DNA of 64,000 nt from Chloroflexota bacterium (lineage in GTDB: Bacteria; Chloroflexota; Anaerolineae; Anaerolineales; UBA4823), in assembly GCA_029265355.1 (NCBI GenBank), contig JAJUJL010000013.1, forward strand, positions 62,001-126,000. Direction: 5' to 3'. The translations under genes and the position numbers were made by a program. This document shows positions 18,352-25,462 of this stretch, one piece after another; position 1 is the first letter of the stretch; every line of letters begins with the position of its first letter. The notes below the pieces were generated by a model that was not told where the DNA came from, searched no databases, and worked only from the letters and a program-made list of their open reading frames with translations.

Positions 18352-19275
18352 TCAAGGCCTAATTTGTAGAAAAGCCTTGACCACAAGCGCAAACTTTTGG
18401 CGAGAGGTCGTGCCAGCCCGGCGGTTGAAAACATCGTACCGATGGGAGCGGATGTCGCGCATAATGGCTCGGTAAATTTCGAGAGCGCTCATCACTGCCA
18501 ACCGACCGCTGGCGAGCAGGTTCACCTTTGGGCGCGCGATGTCGTAGTACTGCTCGGTGCGGGCAAATTGAAATTCCAGCAGATCGACCAGGTTCGAATT
18601 GATTCTCTGCGCGGCTAAGTCCGCTTCACTGTAGCCAAACAAATCCATGTCTTCTTGTGGGATATAGATGCGCCCGATGCGCCAATCTTCCCCGATGTCG
18701 CGCCAAAAATTGCTGAGCTGCATGGCTATGGAAAGAGCATCTGCACCTGGAAGGGCCTCCTCAATCGTATGCGGTTGGCGAGTGCCCAAAATGTAGGTCA
18801 TGGCGCGGCCGACGGGGATCGCGCTCCCATCCATATAATGCATGAGATGATTAAAGGTGGGAAAACGTTTGATGGTCAGGTCTTCGCGCATGGCGGTGAA
18901 ATAAGCAGCCATCACACCTGCTGGTATTCCGAATTTGATGGCGGTGTCCAGGTAAGCGCGCATGACCGGGTGCGGACTGTCGCCGGTTTCAAAAGCTGAC
19001 CAATATAAGCGTTCCCAATTGTCAATGGCTTCCAAAGGCGAGGTGAAGCCGTGATGGGTCACATCCACGCGATCATCCCCCACGCGCATCAGGGCATACA
19101 AGGCCTCCACATGCGGGAGTATACTGGCGGGCAAATAGGTGCTGGCCGTGCTGTAATTCTTGCTGGCCTGGAGCATGATGAGGCGGCACTGTGCGTAGTC
19201 CTCACGGCTGGCAATGTGTATTTGTTCCCCGGACAATGTTGCCAGGTCACTATTCATGCGGTATTCTATTGCCAT
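18352..19275 (-). CDS. crtB: phytoene synthase
   Basis: 307 residues, typical of bacterial CrtB. The first Asp-rich motif is D67-D-R-V-D71 and the second is N189-FWRDIGED197. Both bind the Mg2+-diphosphate of two geranylgeranyl diphosphates, which the enzyme joins head to head to phytoene. The start overlaps the end of crtI by 10 bases; a second in-frame ATG lies 18 bases later. A 77-bp gap separates it from the cyclase gene. The second motif uses FWRD where many family members have ILRD. Confidence 0.93.
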   Translation of the reverse strand: MAIEYRMNSDLATLSGEQIHIASREDYAQCRLIMLQASKNYSTASTYLPASILPHVEALYALMRVGDDRVDVTHHGFTSPLEAIDNWERLYWSAFETGDSPHPVMRAYLDTAIKFGIPAGVMAAYFTAMREDLTIKRFPTFNHLMHYMDGSAIPVGRAMTYILGTRQPHTIEEALPGADALSIAMQLSNFWRDIGEDWRIGRIYIPQEDMDLFGYSEADLAAQRINSNLVDLLEFQFARTEQYYDIARPKVNLLASGRLAVMSALEIYRAIMRDIRSHRYDVFNRRAGTTSRQKFALVVKAFLQIRP

Positions 19276-20750
19276 TCTGACACCACCCTTTCTGTCACCA
19301 ATCTCGATGATATCATTACCATGGGCATTCCGATACCCGGATAAGTGCCTTGTCCGACAAAATAAAGGCCACGAATGTGGCGATCCTTGTTGTGAGGCCG
19401 GAAATAGGATGATTGGAAGAAACCCTGAGCCAGGGAACCAAAGGCGGTTCCCAGGGTGGCATTGACATCAGTTTCCCAGTCCGTTGGAAGATACTGGCGC
19501 TCCCAGACGATGTGCCTGCGAATCTCTGGATCGATCAATTTTTCCAATGTGCCTAACAACTGATTGCGCACGATGGGCGCGCTCTGTTCCCAATCGATGT
19601 CTGCCTGAAGGTTGGGCATGGGAGCCAGCACGTAGATCAGGCTATGGCCGGGAGGCGCCAGACTCGGGTCGCTCACGGTAGGAATGTTGAGGTGGAACGA
19701 AGGCTCGGCAGGGAGAGTGTAGGTTTTGAAAATTGCATCCAGGTTGGCGCGGTAATCTGCCGAGAAATACAGCGCCTGGTGGCGAGCATGGGGATAAACT
19801 TTATCAACCCCCAGGTAGAGAATGTAGCCTGAGCAGGCATATTGCATGCGCTCGATCTTCCGGTCTGGAAAATGGGGGCGGTGCGTCGGGTCAATCAACT
19901 TGCGGTAGGTGTAGGGCAGATCCGCATTGGATATGACCAGGTCAGCAGGGATAAATTCGCCAGAAGCGAGGCGCACACCGGTGACGCGCTGCTGCTCGAT
20001 ACAGATCTGATCAACCGGGCTGTTGGTTCGAATTTCGACGCCCATCTTCTCCGATAACTCGACCATATCCTCAATGATGCGGTAGATGCCGCCCCGCGGA
20101 TACCACATACCGAGGGCCAGGTCGGCGTAGGTGATCAGGCTGTACATCGCCAGAGCATCGAAAGGTGAGAGCCCCAGGAACATCGAGTGGAAGGAAAAAG
20201 CTTTGGTCAACTTGTCGTTGTGGTTGAAAAACCCAGCCACCTGAGCATAAAGGTTCTGATGGGCTTGGGTCTGCCATAAACGCATCCCGGCAATGGGATT
20301 GGCGAGATCCGTGATCGCATCGAAATTGCGATCCACAAAATCCATGCCGAGTTCGTACTTTCGCGCCCCGGCGCCAATGAAACGGAACAAGCGTTCGCGG
20401 CTACCGGGCTCGACTTTTTCGATCTCTTCGGCTAACTGCGCCATGTTGCTGTACAGGTCGAGATGGGTGCCATCGTGATAGTAGATGCGATAATTGGGGT
20501 CGAGCTGGATAAAATCCAACCTCTGGTTGATGTCTTCTCCGAAGGCGCGGTAAGTGCGCTCGAACTCATCTTTCATGACCAGAATTGTTGGGCCGATATC
20601 GACGCGGAAGCCACGCTCCTGTATGATGTTGCTGCGCCCTCCAGGGCGGGCTTGTTTCTCGAGGACAGTGACGCGAAAGCCTTTGTAGCGGAGCTGCAAA
20701 GCAGTTGCCAGCCCTCCCATACCTGCACCGATGATGACCACATGTTTCAT
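19266..20750 (-). CDS. crtI: phytoene desaturase, CrtI type
   Basis: 494 residues. The dinucleotide-binding N-terminus VVIIGAGMGGLATALQL is followed by EKQARPGGRSN. The C-terminal cofactor motif is GLYFVGQGTYPGIGMPM. It is the first gene of the carotenoid operon and directly precedes crtB, the usual arrangement for true phytoene desaturases, which introduce three or four double bases' worth of desaturation to reach neurosporene or lycopene. The transcript should start about 38 bases upstream from the promoter at 20795-20823. Confidence 0.9.
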   Translation of the reverse strand: MKHVVIIGAGMGGLATALQLRYKGFRVTVLEKQARPGGRSNIIQERGFRVDIGPTILVMKDEFERTYRAFGEDINQRLDFIQLDPNYRIYYHDGTHLDLYSNMAQLAEEIEKVEPGSRERLFRFIGAGARKYELGMDFVDRNFDAITDLANPIAGMRLWQTQAHQNLYAQVAGFFNHNDKLTKAFSFHSMFLGLSPFDALAMYSLITYADLALGMWYPRGGIYRIIEDMVELSEKMGVEIRTNSPVDQICIEQQRVTGVRLASGEFIPADLVISNADLPYTYRKLIDPTHRPHFPDRKIERMQYACSGYILYLGVDKVYPHARHQALYFSADYRANLDAIFKTYTLPAEPSFHLNIPTVSDPSLAPPGHSLIYVLAPMPNLQADIDWEQSAPIVRNQLLGTLEKLIDPEIRRHIVWERQYLPTDWETDVNATLGTAFGSLAQGFFQSSYFRPHNKDRHIRGLYFVGQGTYPGIGMPMVMISSRLVTERVVSEWQ

Positions 20751-20794
20751 GCGAAAATTCCTTATCGAGAGAATTCCTGTCTAAATTCCTTCGG

Positions 20795-20828
20795 ATTATA
20801 CCAGTATGTCAATATAATGTCAATATAA
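20795..20828 (-). promoter_or_regulatory. carotenoid operon promoter with 11-bp tandem operator
   Basis: On the minus strand TTGACA (20818-20823), 17 bp, TATAAT (20795-20800): a perfect sigma-A consensus. The -35 lies in a perfect tandem repeat of TATATTGACAT-type units (plus-strand TGTCAATATAA at 20807-20817 and 20818-20828). A second TTGACA sits in the repeat nearer to the -10. The repeat probably is an operator for a repressor that occludes RNA polymerase. Confidence 0.75.
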
Positions 20829-20858
20829 TCTCTACAAATAGTGTGCAATGGGCGGTTT

Positions 20859-20896
20859 AAAAAAAGAGTTGGCGGTGATCCATCCACCGCCAACTC
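20859..20896 (-). terminator. intrinsic terminator of the PPIase gene
   Basis: A perfect 12-bp stem (20866-20877 with 20885-20896), 7-base loop, then seven U on the minus strand (A run at 20859-20865). It lies 21 bp after the PPIase stop and isolates the carotenoid promoter from upstream transcription. Confidence 0.9.
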
Positions 20897-20916
20897 ACCA
20901 ATGTAGCTGGTATCAA

Positions 20917-22260
20917 TTATGGCGTGACTTGCAGCTCTGGTTGAACAGGATTGCTTGTGTTCTGCAAGCTTAGCAAGTAATTTTGCAGCTCAGTTGGCTC
21001 GGCCGGTAGGTTGGGGACGACTTGCCGCCAGAGATCGCGAATCTCCACCTCGGCATTCGCCCGCTGCTCGTCCAACCAGGTCTGGAACGCCTGGCTACGC
21101 TTACTTTCGTAAGTGGATTGATCGAGCTGGCGATCTTCATGTCCCAAAGCCTGGATGATGTGGAAGCCAAACGTGGTTTTAACGGGTTGGCTAATTTCGC
21201 CCACCTGTAGCGCATAAGCTGCTGCTTCGAACTCGGCTGCCATGCGCCCTTTTCCAAACCAGCCAAGATTACCGCAATTGTCTTTATTGCTCGTATCGGT
21301 AGAGAAGGTTGCGGCAAGCTCACACCAGTCCTCGCCCGCATTCAGTCGCTCGAGCACCTGCTGGGCGGTGGCCTCATCGGGTACGAGAATATGCCGCGCC
21401 CAGACTTGCTCTTCGACTGGGGTGACCCCTAACTCTTCCAATACCGCATCCTGCAGTCGTTGGTTATAGAGGATGGCCTCAGCCAGCTTGTGCAGGTCAG
21501 ATTCATCAAAATCGATCGCAGAAAGCTCAGTGAGGCGCTGGTTGAGGGTATCCTGGTAGCCTTGCTGAGTGTAGGGGGTGGGTGTGCTGGTTGCAGGCCT
21601 GGTCGGTGTGATGGTGGGCACCAGGGTAGCCGTCGCTGTGGCGGTTGGAGTAGCGGTGGGGGTGAGCACCGCTGTGGCAGTGGGCGTGGGCGGTACAAGC
21701 GTGCGTTGCAGCGGGGATAGTGTGGAGGTGGGCAAAATTTCCAGGGTGGGTTGGGGCGTGGGTGTGCCATTCGGGAAGTAGCCCAACGATTCCTGGAGCA
21801 ATTTATTGATGTCCTCGCTGGTGACCGTGATATTGCGTTTCTTGGCCTCCTGGCGAATGATAGCTTCGTTCACCATTTGATCCAATACTTGCTGCCCGAT
21901 GATCTCCGGCGATTTGAGGTTTGTGCTGGCTTCTTGTATCTGTCCTGAGATGAAAGATGCCATCTCTGGGCTGCTGCCAAACACCTGGATCAGATAAATG
22001 GCGTTGTTGATCGTTTGTTGGCGCTCATAGCGCACGCGCGCCTGGAAATCGGAGGTGAGAATCTTCTCGCCATTCACCACCGCCACGGGCTGGCGTTGCT
22101 TCAGATAGAGCTCGTTGAATGCGCCGTACCCGATCACCAGCACCACCAGCCCGATCACGATGATCGAAGCGATGGTCACGTAGCGGCGCTGAAGTTGTTC
22201 CCGCTGGATGCGCGCAAGATGCTTCTTGGTGACCAGCGGTTGTTTAGGATTCCTAGCCAT
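20917..22260 (-). CDS. membrane-anchored parvulin-type peptidyl-prolyl isomerase (PrsA/SurA-like)
   Basis: 447 residues. A basic N-terminus is followed by one membrane anchor (IASIIVIGLVVLVIGYGAF), a SurA-N-like helical chaperone region (VAVVNGEKILTSDF onward), a Thr/Pro/Ala-rich spacer (about residues 165-230), and a parvulin domain (WARHILVPDEATAQQVL, then FGFHIIQALGHEDR). These enzymes help exported proteins fold outside the membrane. Low-complexity Thr-Pro spacers like this recur in the PBP of this window and seem typical of envelope proteins in this lineage. Confidence 0.9.
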   Translation of the reverse strand: MARNPKQPLVTKKHLARIQREQLQRRYVTIASIIVIGLVVLVIGYGAFNELYLKQRQPVAVVNGEKILTSDFQARVRYERQQTINNAIYLIQVFGSSPEMASFISGQIQEASTNLKSPEIIGQQVLDQMVNEAIIRQEAKKRNITVTSEDINKLLQESLGYFPNGTPTPQPTLEILPTSTLSPLQRTLVPPTPTATAVLTPTATPTATATATLVPTITPTRPATSTPTPYTQQGYQDTLNQRLTELSAIDFDESDLHKLAEAILYNQRLQDAVLEELGVTPVEEQVWARHILVPDEATAQQVLERLNAGEDWCELAATFSTDTSNKDNCGNLGWFGKGRMAAEFEAAAYALQVGEISQPVKTTFGFHIIQALGHEDRQLDQSTYESKRSQAFQTWLDEQRANAEVEIRDLWRQVVPNLPAEPTELQNYLLSLQNTSNPVQPELQVTP

Positions 22261-22276
22261 AGATTGACCTCATAGC

Positions 22277-22329
22277 AAAAAGACAGGGCATAGGCGCTGC
22301 CCGGTCTTCCGGTTTCGCCTCCTATGCCC
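22277..22329 (-). terminator. terminator after rpsR
   Basis: GGGCATAGG (22321-22329 read on the minus strand) pairs with CCTATGCCC (22286-22294). The stem is followed by TGTCTTTTT. A second GC-rich element lies inside the loop. It closes the rpsF-ssb-rpsR transcript. Confidence 0.75.
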
Positions 22330-22353
22330 CGATTTGTGCAAGTGACAAACCGC

Positions 22354-22623
22354 CTAGCGGATGACTTCACCTGTGTACTGAAGCAGCGCCAGGTGGCGGG
22401 CGCGCTTGATGGCCTGTGCGATTTCGCGCTGGTGTTTGGCGCAGGTGCCCGTTTGCCGGCGTGGGCGGATCTTCCCATCTTCGGAGATGAACCGCTTCAG
22501 CAGATCGGTGTTTTTGTAATCCAGCGTAACGGAATGATCGGTGCAAAACAAGCAAACACGGGGATGGGAGTAGAACCGGCGACCACCACCGCGTGCCTCG
22601 TTTTGATCAGTTTGATTGCTCAC
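22354..22623 (-). CDS. rpsR: 30S ribosomal protein bS18
   Basis: 89 residues with a GTG start preceded by AAGGAG. The protein shows CLFC, then [15 protein letters not shown] and [26 protein letters not shown], all diagnostic of S18. The cysteines CxxC plus TGTC suggest the zinc-binding (C+) form. It binds the platform of the small subunit as a heterodimer with S6, whose gene is in the same operon. Confidence 0.97.
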   Translation of the reverse strand: MSNQTDQNEARGGGRRFYSHPRVCLFCTDHSVTLDYKNTDLLKRFISEDGKIRPRRQTGTCAKHQREIAQAIKRARHLALLQYTGEVIR

Positions 22624-22684
22624 AACAATTACTCCTTGTCTGACTTAAGTGCTTCACGATCTATCGAAAAGTCACCGGAAGGGA

Positions 22685-23077
22685 TCAGAAGGGATATTCT
22701 TCTTCATCCTCTTCTTCCAGTTCGCTTTGATGATTTGACTCGCGGCGGTCTCCAAGCATGATCATCTCACTGGCGACGATCTCTGTGGATGAATGTCGAA
22801 CGCCTTCCTGGTCTTCCCATTGCCGGGATTGCAAGCGCCCTTCCACATACACTTGCTGTCCTTTGGTCAGGTACTGCTTGCATATCTCAGCCAGGCTTCC
22901 CCAGGCGACGATGTTAAACCATTCGGTTTCTGTGCGACGCTCGCCATCCGAGGTGTTCCAGGTGCGGCTGGTTGCGATGTTAAATGTGGTTACGGGACGT
23001 CCAGATGGCGTGTATCGCATTTCTGGATCTCTTCCCAGTCGCCCGATGATCATGACCTTATTCAACCCACGGCTCAT
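22685..23077 (-). CDS. ssb: single-stranded DNA-binding protein
   Basis: 130 residues. The OB fold begins MSRGLNKVMIIGRLGRDPE and includes the WFNIVAWG strand and the GQQVYVEGRLQSRQWED region. The acidic tail ends EEYPF, a variant of the usual DDIPF tip that recruits replication and repair proteins. The linker is short. It sits between rpsF and rpsR as in most bacteria. Confidence 0.96.
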   Translation of the reverse strand: MSRGLNKVMIIGRLGRDPEMRYTPSGRPVTTFNIATSRTWNTSDGERRTETEWFNIVAWGSLAEICKQYLTKGQQVYVEGRLQSRQWEDQEGVRHSSTEIVASEMIMLGDRRESNHQSELEEEDEEEYPF

Positions 23078-23146
23078 ATTTCGGCCTCCAAGAGGTAACG
23101 CACATCAAAGCTATTGCTGACGAAGGTGGTTCTTCGGAAGCGTAAA

Positions 23147-23428
23147 TTATTGGCTGATCACCGAGAAACGCAACACAGGCTCAAGAAAGCGCAGGTTGCG
23201 TTCCAAAACCGCGCAATTCGCAGGCGCCATGCTGAGGTGCATGACAACGTAGTGGCCTTCCAATTGTTTCCGGATGGGATACGCCAGCTTGCGCCTGCCC
23301 CACTGCTCGATTTTTTCGATCTTGCCGCTGGCATCGGTGATCCAGGCTTTCACGCGCTCTACAACTTCATTGAGCGCTGTATCATCCAAATCGGGATGTA
23401 CGATGAAAACCAGTTCATACTCGCGCAT
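23147..23428 (-). CDS. rpsF: 30S ribosomal protein bS6
   Basis: 93 residues from the ATG at 23428, preceded by AAAGGAGG. An upstream Met at 23482 would add 18 unlikely residues. The sequence MREYELVFIVHPDLDD, IEQWGRRKLAYPIRKQLEGHY and AVLERNLRFLEPVLRF is typical of S6. It pairs with S18 on the ribosome. First gene of the rpsF-ssb-rpsR operon. Confidence 0.96.
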   Translation of the reverse strand: MREYELVFIVHPDLDDTALNEVVERVKAWITDASGKIEKIEQWGRRKLAYPIRKQLEGHYVVMHLSMAPANCAVLERNLRFLEPVLRFSVISQ

Positions 23429-23497
23429 TATGTTCCTTGCCTCCTTTCCTCGGGATTGCCCACAGACATGGCGCTGATTCATGCTGCGAGCGGAAAG

Positions 23498-23536
23498 TTA
23501 GCCACGCGTCTTGCGTGGCTAAGTGGTTATAGTATA
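23498..23536 (-). promoter_or_regulatory. rpsF operon -10 and 5'-end hairpin
   Basis: On the minus strand a TATACT box (23531-23536) is followed, about 9 bases later, by a perfect 10-bp hairpin TTAGCCACGC with loop AAGAC (23498-23522). The hairpin would sit at the very 5' end of the mRNA, about 70 bases before the rpsF start. The -35 is weak. rpsF leaders can be bound by the S6:S18 dimer; whether this hairpin is that site is not shown. Confidence 0.5.
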
Positions 23537-23682
23537 CTCTAAAGGTTATCTTTTGTGTAGGTAGTAACAATCATCTCGGCGAGGGGTTGTTGGCTGGCCG
23601 GGGCGTTGCTTGGGCGCTGGATGTTTGCGTAATGAATTGATGCTTGACGTGCAATGATAACAATCGTATATTGGAGTCAACG

Positions 23683-24165
23683 ATGATCGATCCTGAAGAC
23701 TTGCGGCAGGCGATGCGGAAATGGACCACCGGCGTAACAATTGTTTCGGCGCGGGATGGTGAAATCCAACATGGGATGACAGTCAGTTCATTCACTTCAG
23801 TTTCATTGACACCTCCACTTCTCTTAGTTTCACTCGAACAGGTGACCAAGACCCATCGGTTGGTGAGTCAGTCGGGATATTTTGGCGTCTCCCTCCTGGC
23901 GCAACACCAGAAGGAGATTTCCGACCGATTTGCAGGAAGGCACACTGAGCTTTCAAATCGTTTTGAGGGTATTCAAACATTTCAAATGGTATCCGGGGCG
24001 CCGTTGATAGCGGGTAGCCTCTCCGTGTTTGACTGCAAGACGATTTCATCGATTCCAAGCGGTACACACACCATTTTTATCGGTGAAGTGCTGGCAGCCC
24101 GGCAGTTGAGTCACCATCTGCCCTTGATCTATTTCGATCGAGATTATCGAGAGCTGAAGCGATAA
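23683..24165 (+). CDS. flavin reductase family protein
   Basis: 160 residues from the ATG at 23683 with GGAG seven bases upstream; the frame opens at a TTG at 23644 without a ribosome site. The fold signature is LRQAMRKWTTGVTIVSA, then HGMTVSSFTSVSLTPPLLLVSL, and a C-terminal HTIFIGEVLAARQ. These small FMN-binding proteins reduce flavin with NAD(P)H or use it as a tightly held cofactor, often as partner of a monooxygenase. None is adjacent. Its last base overlaps the start of the AMMECR1 gene (TAATG). Confidence 0.9.
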   Translation: MIDPEDLRQAMRKWTTGVTIVSARDGEIQHGMTVSSFTSVSLTPPLLLVSLEQVTKTHRLVSQSGYFGVSLLAQHQKEISDRFAGRHTELSNRFEGIQTFQMVSGAPLIAGSLSVFDCKTISSIPSGTHTIFIGEVLAARQLSHHLPLIYFDRDYRELKR

Positions 24166-24740
24166 TGTCCGAAGAGAGACTGTTGAGCCAGGAAGAGAGG
24201 TCAATCCTCTTGAAGCTTGCCCGGCAAGCGATCGAATCGGCGGTCTGCGGTGGACCGCCGCCGCAGATCGATCTCAGCCAGCTCCCGGAGGCTCTGCAAG
24301 CGCCTGGTGCTTCTTTCGTGACATTGACCAAACATGGCGAGCTGCGTGGCTGCCTGGGAACCCTGGAGGCCAGGCGACCTCTCGTGTTGGATGTGTGTGA
24401 TCATGCGGTTGCGGCAGCCTTGAGTGATTACCGCTTCCCGCCAGTTACACCTGAAGAAGTGCCTGAGCTAGAGATCGAAATCTCTCGGCTCACCCCACCG
24501 CGCGAACTAAATTATCAGCATCCCGATGAACTGCTGAGCTCATTAGTGCCCGGCAGGGATGGTGTGGTCATTTCTGATGGGAACAACCGGGCGACATTTC
24601 TGCCGCAGGTCTGGGAAAAGATTCCCGACAAGGAACAGTTCTTGTCTTATCTGTGCCGCAAGATGGGGGCGAATGCCGGGCTGTGGAGGATGAAAAAGCT
24701 GCGAGTATTAACCTACCAGGTGGAAGAATTCCACGAGTAA
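24165..24740 (+). CDS. AMMECR1 domain protein
   Basis: 191 residues. The hallmark LRGCLG is present (GELRGCLGTLE), with ALSDYRFPPVTPEE, LEIEISRLTPP and GRDGVVISDG..RATFLPQVWE, the usual AMMECR1 order. In prokaryotes this domain is the A component of the AmmeMemoRadiSam set, often next to a Memo-like dioxygenase and a radical SAM protein. Those partners are not here; a flavin reductase is upstream instead. Molecular function is unsettled. Confidence 0.9.
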   Translation: MSEERLLSQEERSILLKLARQAIESAVCGGPPPQIDLSQLPEALQAPGASFVTLTKHGELRGCLGTLEARRPLVLDVCDHAVAAALSDYRFPPVTPEEVPELEIEISRLTPPRELNYQHPDELLSSLVPGRDGVVISDGNNRATFLPQVWEKIPDKEQFLSYLCRKMGANAGLWRMKKLRVLTYQVEEFHE

Positions 24741-24752
24741 CACCGTCGTTGA

Positions 24753-25019
24753 TCAAACCTGGGTGAAGTGATCGACTTTCAGGACAAACACAGTTGCCCG
24801 TTTCACGCCAGTCTCTTCGGGGGGTGCACAATTATCGCGAATGAGCTGGATGGCTTGCGCGACTTTCTCATCATCCAAACCGATCATCAATGTTGTGGAA
24901 CCACGCCGCAGGAAACCGCCAGTTGATGCAATTCGAGTGGCGCGAAAACCAGCGTCGATCAGAGCATGCGCTACATTGTCGCTATCCGAATCCCTGAGTA
25001 TAGCAATGATCATTTTCAT
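24753..25019 (-). CDS. DarA/PstA-like cyclic-di-AMP receptor family protein
   Basis: 88 residues. It has the P-II-like fold signature of this family: MIIAILRDSDSDNVAHAL, FRATRIASTGGFLRRGSTTLMIGLDD. Known members bind cyclic di-AMP as trimers. It lies 2 bp after a longer paralogue, so both come from one transcript. The ends of the motif match well, but the binding of the nucleotide here is not proven. No diadenylate cyclase is in the window. Confidence 0.82.
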   Translation of the reverse strand: MKMIIAILRDSDSDNVAHALIDAGFRATRIASTGGFLRRGSTTLMIGLDDEKVAQAIQLIRDNCAPPEETGVKRATVFVLKVDHFTQV

Positions 25020-25021
25020 GG

Positions 25022-25459
25022 TCAGAACTCCACAAACATCTCAACAGGCAGTGTAAATATGGACGCGCCGCCGACATGCACAGGTGTGGATAGGGGGAGC
25101 GGCATTGGCGCACCCTCCAAGGGGGTAGAAATGTATTCGACCCTCTGCCGGCAGGTTGTCTGAATGATCTGGAGCGCCTGTTCCTGCTGATCTTCGGCGA
25201 GCGGTGTAAGCAGTGTAACATTGCGCCGCCCCAGAAACGCTCCCGAGCTCGCCAGGCGTAGCACTGGAATGTTGATTTTTTCCAACGCTCGGGCGGTCTT
25301 TTGATAGTCCTGCAAGTGAATGACAACCAACATCAGGTGGGTAACCTGTTGCGCTCCTGGCGACGACCGTGCGCCAGCATGATTAGCCGCAGTATCGTTT
25401 ACCCTGGCTTGTGATGCCTGGCTCATCTGATCGCGGATATCGCCTGGCGAACGCTGCAT
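25022..25459 (-). CDS. DarA/PstA-like paralogue with N-terminal extension
   Basis: 145 residues. The start at 25459 is fixed by a strong AGGAGG eight bases upstream and lies 3 bp after the glycosidase stop. The first ~42 residues are Ala/Gln/Ser-rich with no fold visible. From THLMLVVIHLQDYQ onward it aligns by eye with the downstream 88-residue protein (LRLASSGAFLGRRNVTLLTPL). A tandem pair of unlike length suggests a heteromer or two ligands. Confidence 0.75.
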   Translation of the reverse strand: MQRSPGDIRDQMSQASQARVNDTAANHAGARSSPGAQQVTHLMLVVIHLQDYQKTARALEKINIPVLRLASSGAFLGRRNVTLLTPLAEDQQEQALQIIQTTCRQRVEYISTPLEGAPMPLPLSTPVHVGGASIFTLPVEMFVEF

Positions 25460-25462
25460 AAT

